From Azophilus sp965221465 (GTDB lineage: Bacteria; Pseudomonadota; Gammaproteobacteria; Pseudomonadales; Azotimanducaceae), in the NCBI GenBank assembly GCA_965221465.1, contig OZ244892.1, forward strand, positions 682,001 through 746,000: a stretch of DNA of 64,000 nt. Reading direction: 5' to 3'. This document shows, one piece after another, positions 25,824-34,735 of the stretch. Position numbers and translations under genes: made by a program. Positions within the stretch are counted from its first letter, which is position 1. Every line of letters starts with the position of its first letter. The notes below the pieces were generated by a model, which worked only from the letters and a program-made list of their open reading frames with translations, ran no database searches and had not been told where the DNA came from.

Positions 25824-28800
25824 ATGATCACAGCAGCCCGTATCGCTCAATGGTTCGTTTCGTTACGAGTACGTCGACGTCCGTCGCATCAAGCGGATGC
25901 GGGATCGCGGCCGGGTTCGGTTCGCAGCGGTTCATGCCGGCTGTTCGCCCTGGTTTCACTGCTGCTCGCCTGCGGCGCCGGGCAGGCCTCGACCTCGGGT
26001 GAATCGCTGCACCGCCTCATGGCGGAATTCTGGGAAGCCCAGGTGCAGGCCTCGCCCCTGGCGGCGACGTTCTGGGGGGAAAACCGTTTCCGCGACCGTG
26101 TCGACGATCTCAGCCCCGAAGCCCTCGCAGCCAATGTCGCCAGGCTCGACGAAACCCTGCGGCAACTCGAAGACATCGATGTCGCCGATCTCGGCCCGGA
26201 CGATCGCGAACAGCACGAAGCCTTCGAATGGATGCTCGTCCACGAACGGCGCAACCTGGATTTCGACACCCGCTACTTCACCATCAATTCCCTGGGCGGT
26301 TGGCACAGCCGTTTCGCCGACCTGATCCTGGCCACCCCCTATGCCTCGGAACAGGACTACCGCGACCTGCTGGCGCGATTGCGGGGTTTCGGCGAGTACG
26401 CGCGACAGAATCTGGATATCCTGCGCACCGGTATCGCACGGGGTTACACCCAGCCCTGCGCGTCACTCGCGGGGTACGGGGATTCCATCGCCGATTACGT
26501 CGCCGCAACTCCGGAGGCGAGCGTCTTCGCGGGGCCGTTCGACCGGATTCCCGATTCCATCCCCGAGACCACAGGCGAAGAACTGCGCACCGAGGGCCTG
26601 CGCGTCATCGCCGAGGTGGTGAACCCCGCCTACCAGGCATTCGCGGACTTTTTTGCCGAGAGCTACGAGCCGGCCTGCCGTGCATCGGCGGGGCTTTCCT
26701 CGCTTCCCGGCGGGCTACAGGCCTACAACCACGCCCTGCGCTATTTCACGAGCCTGGATACGGATGCCCATGCCATACACGCACTCGGACGGCGGGAGGC
26801 GGGCCGCATTCGACGCGAGATGGAAGCGATCATGGCCGAGGTGGAATTCGAAGGCGACTTTGCGGATTTCCTGGCCTTCCTGCGTTCCGACCCGCAGTTC
26901 TACGCCGAAGACGAAGAATCCTACCTGCACCGCATCGCCTGGATCGCCAAGACCATAGAAGCCCGATTGCCGCGATTCTTCGCCCGGCTGCCGAGCAATC
27001 CGTACGGCATCAGCGTCATACCGGAACAGATCGCGCCGCTGACCACCACCGCCTATTACCAGCCCGGCGCAGCCGACGGCACCCGGGCGGGCCAGTACTT
27101 CGTGAATACCTACGATCTGCCGAGCCGCCCGCTTTACGAGCTTCCCGCCCTGAGCCTGCACGAGGCGGTGCCCGGCCATCACCTGCAGTTCTCCTTCCAG
27201 GGCGAGAACGAGAACCTGCCGGACTGGCGGCGTTTCTACTATTTCCACGCCTACGGTGAGGGCTGGGGCCTGTACAGCGAGTTTCTCGGCGAAGAGATGG
27301 GCATCTACACCACGCCCTACGAACGTTTCGGGCGCCTGATCTACGACATGTGGCGCGCGGCGCGGCTGGTGGTGGATACTGGCCTGCACGCCATGGGCTG
27401 GACCCGGGATCAGGCCATCGACTTCATGCTGGCCAACACGGGCCTGACCCGAACCAACGTGATTGCGGAGGTCGACCGCTACATCACCTACCCCGGCCAG
27501 GCGACTGCCTACAAGTACGGGGAACTGAAAATCCGCGAGCTGCGCCGACGGGCCGAAAACGCGCTGGGCGAGCAGTTCGACCTGCGCGAGTTTCACGTGC
27601 AGGTGCTGTCCGGGGGGTCCCTGCCTCTGACGGTGCTGGAAAGCCGCATCCAGCGCTGGATCGATGCCCAGGCGGCTGTGGCGCATCACGATCTGATCGT
27701 CAGAGGAGGCACTCTTTACGACGGCAGCGGCGAGCCGGGAAGGGTGCTCGACCTGGCCGTTACCGGCGATCGCATTACAGCGGTCGGCAGCCTGGAGCAG
27801 GCCACTGCAGACCGGATAGTCGATGCCGCGGGCCTGGCGGTTTCTCCAGGTTTCATCAACATGCTGAGCTGGGCGCCGGGCAGCCTCATCACCGATGGGC
27901 GAGGATTGAGCGACCTCGTGCAGGGCGTGACCCTCGAGGTATTCGGTGAGGGCTACAGCATGGGGCCGCTGAACGACGGAGCCCTGCCGCCGATGTTTGC
28001 CGGCATTCTCGGGCTGGAGGAGGACGAACCCGCGCCCTGGCAGACCCTGGGCGAATTCCTCCAATGGCTGGAAGAACGCGGGGTGTCACCCAACGTCAGT
28101 TCGTTCGTCGGCGCCACCACACTGCGCATCAACGCTCTGGGCGAAGTCGACCGCGCCCCGACTCCCGAAGAATTGGAATCCATGCGCGAGTCCGCCCGGC
28201 AGGCCATGGAGGAGGGCGCCATGGGGCTGGGCAGTTCGCTCATCTATCCGCCCGCCTTCTTTGCAGAAACAGAGGAACTCGTCGAACTCGCCAAGGCGGT
28301 CGGCGAGTACGGCGGCATGTACATCTCCCATATGCGCAGCGAGGGCAATGCCATCGAGGCAGCGGTGCAGGAACTGGTCACCATTGCCCGCGAAGCCGGC
28401 GTTCCTGCCGAGATCTATCACCTGAAGTTCGCCGGCAAGCCGAACTGGGACAAGTTCGACAGCGTCGTGGCGACCATCGAAGCCGCCCGCGCCGAGGGTC
28501 TGCGCATCACCGCCGACATGTACACCTACGTCGCGGGCGCAACCGCCCTTGCCGCCGTCATACCCCCCTGGGCATCCGACGGTGGCACGCAGCAACTGCT
28601 GGAACGAATCGGCGACCCCGACACCCGTGCCCGCATTCTCGAAGAGATGCGTACCCCGAGCGATGCGTGGGAGAACCTGCTCATGGCGGCGGGTCCGGAA
28701 GGCGTGCTGCTCACCGATTTCGAGTCGCCCGAACTGAAGATCCACGTCGGCAGGACGATCGAGGAAATCGCGGCGATGCGCGGAGTTACGGCGGAAGAGG

Positions 28801-29303
28801 CCGTCCTCGATCTGGTCGCCGCAGACAATGCCGCCACGGGCGCCATCTATTTCATCATGAGCGAAGCGAACATGCAGCGGAAAGTGGCGCTGCCCTGGCT
28901 CAGTTTCGGTTCCGATGCCGCGGCGGTTGCCCCGGAAGGGCAGGTGCTCGAGCAGGGCATCCACCCGCGCACCTACGGCACCTTTGCCCGCTTGCTCGGC
29001 AAATATGTCCGGGAAGAACAGGTCATCCCCCTGGAGGAGGCGATCCGCAAGCTCACCGCGCTGCCGGCGGACAACCTCGGCATCGCCCAACGCGGGCGCC
29101 TCAGAACCGGTCATTTTGCCGATATCGTGATCTTCGACCCGGACACCGTCACCGATCACGCCACCTGGACCGAGCCCCACCAACTCTCCACGGGCGTAAA
29201 GCACGTCTTCGTCAACGGGCAGCAGGTAATCGAAAACGGCGAACACACGGGCGCAACGCCGGGAAGGTTCATAAAGGGTCCAGGCTATCGTCACGCCAAT
29301 TAG
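25824..29303 (+). CDS. Fusion of DUF885 metallopeptidase-like domain with N-acyl-D-amino-acid deacylase-like domain
   Basis: 1159 residues with a long N-terminal signal (hydrophobic LFALVSLLLACGAGQAS). Residues ~45-615 are a complete DUF885 domain with the zinc-type motif HEAVPGHHLQF (His446) and the segment YFHAYGEGWGLYSE. Residues ~620-1155 are an amidohydrolase of the D-aminoacylase type (LIVRGGTLYDGSGEPGRVLD, MYISHMRSEGNAIEAA, IYHLKFAGKPNWDKF, ITADMYTYVAGATAL, FVNGQQVIENGEHTGATPGR). The usual metal pair His-x-His after PGFI is replaced by N679-M-L-S-W683. One uninterrupted frame spans both. It is probably a periplasmic enzyme acting on peptides or acylated amino acids. ATG 25824 follows an AGGA site by 7 nt. 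Confidence 0.85.
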   Translation: MITAARIAQWFVSLRVRRRPSHQADAGSRPGSVRSGSCRLFALVSLLLACGAGQASTSGESLHRLMAEFWEAQVQASPLAATFWGENRFRDRVDDLSPEALAANVARLDETLRQLEDIDVADLGPDDREQHEAFEWMLVHERRNLDFDTRYFTINSLGGWHSRFADLILATPYASEQDYRDLLARLRGFGEYARQNLDILRTGIARGYTQPCASLAGYGDSIADYVAATPEASVFAGPFDRIPDSIPETTGEELRTEGLRVIAEVVNPAYQAFADFFAESYEPACRASAGLSSLPGGLQAYNHALRYFTSLDTDAHAIHALGRREAGRIRREMEAIMAEVEFEGDFADFLAFLRSDPQFYAEDEESYLHRIAWIAKTIEARLPRFFARLPSNPYGISVIPEQIAPLTTTAYYQPGAADGTRAGQYFVNTYDLPSRPLYELPALSLHEAVPGHHLQFSFQGENENLPDWRRFYYFHAYGEGWGLYSEFLGEEMGIYTTPYERFGRLIYDMWRAARLVVDTGLHAMGWTRDQAIDFMLANTGLTRTNVIAEVDRYITYPGQATAYKYGELKIRELRRRAENALGEQFDLREFHVQVLSGGSLPLTVLESRIQRWIDAQAAVAHHDLIVRGGTLYDGSGEPGRVLDLAVTGDRITAVGSLEQATADRIVDAAGLAVSPGFINMLSWAPGSLITDGRGLSDLVQGVTLEVFGEGYSMGPLNDGALPPMFAGILGLEEDEPAPWQTLGEFLQWLEERGVSPNVSSFVGATTLRINALGEVDRAPTPEELESMRESARQAMEEGAMGLGSSLIYPPAFFAETEELVELAKAVGEYGGMYISHMRSEGNAIEAAVQELVTIAREAGVPAEIYHLKFAGKPNWDKFDSVVATIEAARAEGLRITADMYTYVAGATALAAVIPPWASDGGTQQLLERIGDPDTRARILEEMRTPSDAWENLLMAAGPEGVLLTDFESPELKIHVGRTIEEIAAMRGVTAEEAVLDLVAADNAATGAIYFIMSEANMQRKVALPWLSFGSDAAAVAPEGQVLEQGIHPRTYGTFARLLGKYVREEQVIPLEEAIRKLTALPADNLGIAQRGRLRTGHFADIVIFDPDTVTDHATWTEPHQLSTGVKHVFVNGQQVIENGEHTGATPGRFIKGPGYRHAN

Positions 29304-29322
29304 CGGCTCCAATTCCTGGTTC

Positions 29323-29563
29323 AATGCGAGCTTCGCACCCGGCGCGCCGGGCCGCGGACGTGCAAGAAACACGCGACAACCGCTGGGAGAGAACCGGTGT
29401 GCGGTGCGTGTATGCGGCGCTGTTGAGGCTCGCGCTTGCGCCCGTCGTCGCGGTAAGCGCCGCCGCCTGGTGCGCCGCATGCACGTACCGCATACCGGTT
29501 CTCGGAGCCGGATCGAAGGAACAGTTCCCCACGTTAACGAATTCAATAAAATCAATAACTTGG
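29323..29563 (+). repeat. Family-2 hairpin element, full copy 3
   Basis: Arms 29389-29420 and 29472-29503 are identical to those of copy 1. The AT-rich tail AACGAATTCAATAAAATCAA is also kept. It occupies nearly the whole gap between the fusion peptidase gene and the small ORF before soxB. Confidence 0.85.
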
Positions 29564-29574
29564 CTGCTTACCCC

Positions 29575-29739
29575 ATGAACGTCGAGAACCGGGTCGCCGA
29601 ATGGTTGAGGGGGGATTGGCCCAATGCGTCAACCTACACGGAACGGATGAGCTCCAATGGGGTCCGGCTCGCCGTTGTGAGCGATTCGAATGCGCATCGC
29701 GTCTTGGAAATGCCGGGGGTCGAGGAACAGCAGTCGTGA
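29575..29739 (+). CDS. Small hypothetical ORF overlapping the soxB start
   Basis: 54 codons (MNVENRVAEWLRGDWPNAST ... MPGVEEQQS). Its last codon and stop, TCG TGA, overlap the GTG start of soxB, the classic arrangement for translational coupling. No ribosome site is evident before ATG 29575 and no family is recognised. It may be a leader ORF or the residual tail of a lost gene. Confidence 0.35.
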   Translation: MNVENRVAEWLRGDWPNASTYTERMSSNGVRLAVVSDSNAHRVLEMPGVEEQQS

Positions 29740-30980
29740 GAGGTTATTCGTTCCCGGCACTGGTCGGGCAGGCACTGCGCGGCCACCGCGGCTGGCCGCG
29801 GGCCTGGCGTTCCGCCGAACCGGAGCGAAGCTACGATGTCGTCGTGGTCGGCGCCGGCGGCCATGGCCTGGCCACGGCCTATTATCTCGCCAGAAACCAC
29901 GGCATCACGAACGTCGCCGTCCTCGAGAAAGGCTGGCTGGGGGGCGGCAACACCGGGCGCAATACCCAGGTGACCCGCTCCAACTACTTCTGGCCGCAAA
30001 GCGCCGCTTTCTTCGAGCGCTCCCTCGAACTCTATGAGAACCTGAGCCACGAACTGAACTTCAATGTCATGCTCAGCCAGCGCGGCATCCTGACGCTGGC
30101 GCACAGTCACCACGAGATGGAAGCGCTGCGGCGCTGGGCGAATGCCATCCGCATCAACGGCATCGACTCCGAGGTCTTGACGCCAGCGGAGATTGGCAAG
30201 CTGGTGCCCCTGCTCGATCTGAACACTCGCTTTCCGGTGCATGGCGGCTTCATACAGCGGCGGGGCGGCATTTCCCGCCACGATGCCGTTGCCTGGGGAT
30301 ACGCCCGGGCGGCGAGCGCCCTGGGGATCGACATCGTCCAGCAGTGCGAAGTGACCGGATTCGGCATCGCCGCGGGTCGGATAACCGGGGTCACCACCTC
30401 TCGGGGAGCCATCGCTGCTGGGAAGGTCTGCATCTGCGTCGCGGGGTACACCAGCGTGCTGGCGGCCAGGGCGGGTTTTCGCGTGCCCATCGCCAGCATG
30501 GCGCTACAGGCCATGGTCAGCGAACCGATCAAGCCGTGCCTCGACACGGTGGTGCTTTCTCCCGTGATTCACGTCTACGTGAGCCAGAGCGACCGCGGCG
30601 AACTGGTCATCGGCGGTGGCGCCGACGGCTACAACAGCTACGCGCAACGGGGCGGAATTCCGCTTCTGGAAGAAAACCTGGCGGCGCTCATCGAGTTGTT
30701 TCCGGCATTCAGCCGCCTGCGCCTGATGCGGCAGTGGGCCGGCGTGGTGGACATTACGCCGGACACGACGCCGATCATGGGCGCCACGCCCGTCAAGAAC
30801 CTCTACGTCAGCGGCGGTTGGGGCACGGGCGGATACAAGGCGATTCCTGCCGGCGGCGAGACCATGGCGCACACCGTGGCAAACGATGCGCCGCACCCCC
30901 TGATTGCCGATTTCGGGCTGGACCGGTTCGAGTCCGGGGCGCTGGTCGACGAGGGCGCGGCCTCCGGGGTGGCGCACTGA
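29736..30980 (+). CDS. soxB: Sarcosine oxidase, beta subunit
   Basis: 414 residues. FAD-binding DVVVVGAGGHGLATAYYLAR starts near residue 33. LGGGNTGRNTQVTRSNYFW, HPGF-type substrate strands and the C-terminal VSGGWGTGGYKAIPAG are all diagnostic of the heterotetrameric enzyme. With the other subunits it demethylates sarcosine to glycine, passing the C1 unit to tetrahydrofolate. GTG 29736 is supported by GAGGAA 8 nt upstream and normal family length. It overlaps the small upstream ORF by 4 nt and soxD by 1 nt (TGATG). Confidence 0.93.
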   Translation: MRGYSFPALVGQALRGHRGWPRAWRSAEPERSYDVVVVGAGGHGLATAYYLARNHGITNVAVLEKGWLGGGNTGRNTQVTRSNYFWPQSAAFFERSLELYENLSHELNFNVMLSQRGILTLAHSHHEMEALRRWANAIRINGIDSEVLTPAEIGKLVPLLDLNTRFPVHGGFIQRRGGISRHDAVAWGYARAASALGIDIVQQCEVTGFGIAAGRITGVTTSRGAIAAGKVCICVAGYTSVLAARAGFRVPIASMALQAMVSEPIKPCLDTVVLSPVIHVYVSQSDRGELVIGGGADGYNSYAQRGGIPLLEENLAALIELFPAFSRLRLMRQWAGVVDITPDTTPIMGATPVKNLYVSGGWGTGGYKAIPAGGETMAHTVANDAPHPLIADFGLDRFESGALVDEGAASGVAH

Positions 30981-31294
30981 TGCTGAGTATTCCCTGTCCG
31001 TATTGCGGCGAGCGCGACGAGTCCGAGTTCCGCTACGGCGGGGAGGCGCCGGGGTCGATGCCGCAAGGCGATGTCGGCGACGATGTCTGGGCCGACTACC
31101 TGTTCGCCCGGGACAACCCCAAGGGGCTCATTCATGAACGCTGGTGCCACAGTTACGGCTGCAAACAGTGGTTCACTGTGGTGCGGGATACCGTCACGCA
31201 CCGGATAGTCGCGACCGGCGCGGCCGGAGAGGCCGGAGAGACCAGCTCCGTTCCCGACCGCACCCGCAAGCTGCAAGCGGACAACCGCGGATGA
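30980..31294 (+). CDS. soxD: Sarcosine oxidase, delta subunit
   Basis: 104 residues with the zinc-binding pattern of SoxD: IPCPYCGERDESEF at the N-terminus, then ADYLFARDNPKG, and the distal ligands in HERWCHSYGCKQWF. It is a small structural subunit of the cytoplasmic heterotetramer. The start overlaps the soxB stop (TGATG) and its end overlaps the soxA start (ATGA). Confidence 0.93.
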   Translation: MLSIPCPYCGERDESEFRYGGEAPGSMPQGDVGDDVWADYLFARDNPKGLIHERWCHSYGCKQWFTVVRDTVTHRIVATGAAGEAGETSSVPDRTRKLQADNRG

Positions 31295-34158
31295 GTCCCC
31301 GGCAGCCTTGTAGAAGTCCCCGGGGCGGCCGCATCGACCGCGAGCGCACGGTCGCCTTCACCTTCGATGGGCGCCGGTATGTGGGCCATCCCGGTGACAC
31401 GCTCGCCTCGGCGCTGCTGGCGAACGGTGTCAGGGTCCTGGGACGCAGCATGAAGTTGCATCGCCCCCGGGGCCTCCTGTCGGCGGGTGTCGAGGAACCG
31501 AACGCGCTCTTGGCCGTGGACTGGGGTTCCGGCATGTTCCCGTCGATACGCGCGACCGCCATGCCGGCCCTCGACGGGCTCGTCGCCCGATCGCAGAATC
31601 GTTTTCCTTCGGTGAATTTCGACCTGGGGCGCGTACTGGATTTCACGCGGGGCCTTTGGCCGGCAGGCTTCTATTACAAGATGTTCAAATGGCCCGACTG
31701 GCGCGCTTTCGAGTGGGCGGTGCGGCGCGCCGGCGGCATCGGGCGCCTGACCGGCGACATCGACCGCACGCGTTACCGGCACCTGAACGGTCGTTGCGAC
31801 GTACTGATCGTGGGGTCTGGTCCATCGGGGCTCGCGGCCGCCCTGGAGGCGGCCCGTCGCGGCGAGGATGTCGTTCTGGCCGAACAGGATTCGGAGTTCG
31901 GCGGTTCCCTGCTGCACGACCCGATGCAGATCGATGGGGTAGCTTCGGACGAGTGGCTCATGGCGGCCGTTGCCGAACTGCAAAGGATGGACAACGTTTG
32001 TCTTCTGGCCCATGCCACCGTCGCCGGCTGTTACGATCACAACCTCATGACGATTCACGACCGGAGCGCCGCCTATCGGCGAGCGGGTTCGGTGGAGACC
32101 TTCCACAAGATTCGCGCCGGCCGCATCGTGCTGGCCACGGGAGCAACCGAACAGCCCATGCTGTTCGGCAACAACGACCTGCCCGGAATCATGCTGGCCG
32201 GTGCTGTTCGCAAATACTCGGTGCGTTACGCGGTCAACTGCGGCAGGCGCATCGCCGGTGTGCTGAACAACGATTCCGGTTGGCATTCGCTGCTTGCCGT
32301 ACACGACGCCGGCTCGCCCCTGTGCGCGATTGTCGACACGCGCGGCGACGTGCTGCCGGCGCTGCTCGAAGCCGCGCAGCAACGCGGCATCCCGGTGCAT
32401 GCGGGCGCGACGCCGCTGATGGCCAAAGGCGCCTTCGGTGTCCGGGGTTTTCGATTTGCCGCCGCGAACGGTACGGTTCGGCAGATCGACTGCGACCTCA
32501 TCGCCATGTCGGGAGGACTGAACCCGACCACGCAACTCTACACGCAGGCGGGCGGCAAGCTTCGCTACGACCGGGACCGGCACTGCTTTGTGCCGAACGA
32601 GAATCTCGAGAATCTGGAAATCGTCGGCGCAGCAAGCGGCAGCTTCGATTGGGAAAGCGGTTCCAGGGTCCGGCCGTGCACGATCGCCCCGGTGACGAGC
32701 AGCCGTCAGTGGCTGGACTTCCAGCACGACGTGACCGCAGCGGACATCGAACTCGCCGTGCGCGAGAACTACGTTTCGGTCGAACACATGAAACGCTACA
32801 CCACGGCCGGCATGGCGGTGGACCAGGGCAAGACGAGCAACCTCGGTGCCCTGACCCTGCTTGGGCAACTGACCGACAGGGCCCCCGAGGAGGTGGGCAC
32901 CACCACCGCCCGGCCGCAGTTCATGCCGGTGACCATGGGCGCCATTGCCGGCAACCGGCGTGGGGAGTTCTATCGCCCGCCGAAGCTCCTGGCCGCTCAC
33001 GACTGGCATGTTGCCCGGGGCGCGGTTTTCGACGATTACGGGGCCTGGAAGCGGCCGGCCTTCCATGGCGGCGACCGCGACGCATCGATTGCCCGCGAGG
33101 TGTTGGCCGTACGCCAATCGGTAGGGCTCTTCGACGCCTCGCCCCTTGGCAAGATCGAGGTCAAGGGTCCGGATGCGGCAAGATTTCTCGACCGCATCTA
33201 CATCAACAACGTCCTGACCCTGAAACCCGGGTGGGTGCGCTACGGCCTGATGCTGAACGAGAACGGCATCGTCATCGACGATGGCGTCTTCGCACGCCTG
33301 GCCGAGGACCGGTTCCTGGTCAACACCACCTCGGGCAATGCCGAACGCATTGCCGCCTGGCTCGAGGAATGGCGCCAGTGCGAGTTCTTCGACATGCATC
33401 TGGTGCTCTCGGACGTGACGTCGCAGTGGGCCGTGGCGACCCTGGCCGGTCCGGGTGCGCGTGCGGTGCTCGCCTCGTTGCCCGGGCTGATCGATCTTTC
33501 GACCGAAAACCTACCGCACATGAGTTTTGCTGCCGGCCGTATGGCCGACGGCATGCCGTATCGGCTGCAGCGCGTGAGTTTCTCCGGAGAGCAGAGCTAC
33601 GAGTTCAGTGTGCCCGCAGACTGCGCCGTCCCGATATTCGATCGACTGCTTTCCGAGGCTGCCCTGCACGACGTCGTTCCCATCGGTGTGGAGGCACTGA
33701 TGGTGCTGCGAACGGAGAAGGGATTCGTGCACGTGGGCGTGGACACCGACGGCACCACCAATCCTCTGGATATCGGTTTCGCATCCGTGGTCGAAAGAAA
33801 GGGGCGCGACTTCATTGGTGCGCGTTCTCTCGAGCGGCCGAACGACCGGCGTCCGGACCGGCGTCAACTGGTGGGTTTCGAACCCGTCGACCCGCAGGCA
33901 AGCGTGGAGGCGGGCGCCCATGTCGTCATCGGCAACGGTGTGGCAGGGCGACGCGAAGGAGGAGGGCGCAGCGAGGGGTTCGTCACCAGTGCCTGCGAGA
34001 GCCCGACGCTCGGCAGGACCATCTGCATCGGGCTTCTGGAAGGTGGCTTCGAGCGCGGCAACGAGGTCGTCAATCTTTATGACCGGGGCCGGCTCGTTCC
34101 GGCCCGCGTCGTTCGACCCTGCTTCTTCGACCCGTCCGGGGAGCGCATGCGTGCCTGA
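31291..34158 (+). CDS. soxA: Sarcosine oxidase, alpha subunit
   Basis: 955 residues. An N-terminal 2Fe-2S-ferredoxin-like 'Fer2_4' region (FTFDGRRYVGHPGDTLASAL, SMKLHRPRG) is followed by a pyridine-nucleotide disulphide oxidoreductase domain beginning VLIVGSGPSGLAAALEAARR near 170. From about 580 comes an aminomethyltransferase (GcvT-like) domain ending in a barrel (DRGRLVPARVV). This is the standard SoxA layout that binds NAD and folate. The start overlaps the soxD stop by 4 nt, so the genes are translationally coupled. Confidence 0.94.
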   Translation: MSPRQPCRSPRGGRIDRERTVAFTFDGRRYVGHPGDTLASALLANGVRVLGRSMKLHRPRGLLSAGVEEPNALLAVDWGSGMFPSIRATAMPALDGLVARSQNRFPSVNFDLGRVLDFTRGLWPAGFYYKMFKWPDWRAFEWAVRRAGGIGRLTGDIDRTRYRHLNGRCDVLIVGSGPSGLAAALEAARRGEDVVLAEQDSEFGGSLLHDPMQIDGVASDEWLMAAVAELQRMDNVCLLAHATVAGCYDHNLMTIHDRSAAYRRAGSVETFHKIRAGRIVLATGATEQPMLFGNNDLPGIMLAGAVRKYSVRYAVNCGRRIAGVLNNDSGWHSLLAVHDAGSPLCAIVDTRGDVLPALLEAAQQRGIPVHAGATPLMAKGAFGVRGFRFAAANGTVRQIDCDLIAMSGGLNPTTQLYTQAGGKLRYDRDRHCFVPNENLENLEIVGAASGSFDWESGSRVRPCTIAPVTSSRQWLDFQHDVTAADIELAVRENYVSVEHMKRYTTAGMAVDQGKTSNLGALTLLGQLTDRAPEEVGTTTARPQFMPVTMGAIAGNRRGEFYRPPKLLAAHDWHVARGAVFDDYGAWKRPAFHGGDRDASIAREVLAVRQSVGLFDASPLGKIEVKGPDAARFLDRIYINNVLTLKPGWVRYGLMLNENGIVIDDGVFARLAEDRFLVNTTSGNAERIAAWLEEWRQCEFFDMHLVLSDVTSQWAVATLAGPGARAVLASLPGLIDLSTENLPHMSFAAGRMADGMPYRLQRVSFSGEQSYEFSVPADCAVPIFDRLLSEAALHDVVPIGVEALMVLRTEKGFVHVGVDTDGTTNPLDIGFASVVERKGRDFIGARSLERPNDRRPDRRQLVGFEPVDPQASVEAGAHVVIGNGVAGRREGGGRSEGFVTSACESPTLGRTICIGLLEGGFERGNEVVNLYDRGRLVPARVVRPCFFDPSGERMRA

Positions 34159-34735
34159 TTCCGAAAAGTCCCGAATCGGCACAGCAGATGAGCGAACGCT
34201 TGTCTCGCTCGAGGTATTGCTTTCGGATGCAGACGAAGCCCGGTCGCGGCTCGAATTGGCCGCGCCGCTGCAGATCGCCGGGCAGGACCCGAAAAGTCTG
34301 TGGCTGGGCCCGGACCACTGGTTGCTGACCAGCCGCCTGCAGCCTGCATCCGCGGTGATCGAGAGCTGCGAAGCGGCGCTTGACGGGCTGCTATTCAACG
34401 CCGTGGATCAATCCGCGGCTTATGCGATTGCGCGCATCGAGGGAGAGCATGCCCGGGAGGTGCTGGCGTCGGGCTCGGGGCTGGATTTCCGCCGACGCAG
34501 CTTTCCCCAAGGCGCCTGTCGCCCGACGCGCCTGGCGCAGATTGCGGCAGTCATCGCGGCTGACGGAGTGGATGCTTTCGAGATCTTTGTCGATCGCTGT
34601 TACCGGCGGTATCTTTGCGACTGGCTCGAGGATGCCCTGCTCGTTGCCGAACGTGCAGCCGGCCGCACCATGACCCGGGCGGGATACCGTCCAATTTCGA
34701 ACCTTGTTTCCATTCAAACCAAGGAGAGCAAATGA
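34151..34735 (+). CDS. soxG: Sarcosine oxidase, gamma subunit
   Basis: 194 residues of the GcvT-like gamma subunit: WLGPDHWLLTSR, VDQSAAYAIARIEGEHAREV, LASGSGLDFRRRSFPQGACR (the typical 'G...D......P.G.C..T' run) and YRRYLCDWLEDAL. GTG 34151 lies inside the end of soxA (8-nt overlap). Its TGA overlaps the ATG of the downstream TonB receptor (ATGA), tying the receptor to the operon. Confidence 0.9.
   Translation: MPDSEKSRIGTADERTLVSLEVLLSDADEARSRLELAAPLQIAGQDPKSLWLGPDHWLLTSRLQPASAVIESCEAALDGLLFNAVDQSAAYAIARIEGEHAREVLASGSGLDFRRRSFPQGACRPTRLAQIAAVIAADGVDAFEIFVDRCYRRYLCDWLEDALLVAERAAGRTMTRAGYRPISNLVSIQTKESK

Noticed and set aside
25212..29563. Family-2 repeats as a CRISPR array or phage attachment sites
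   Set aside because: Only four units, long and irregularly spaced, no uniform spacers and no cas or integrase genes.
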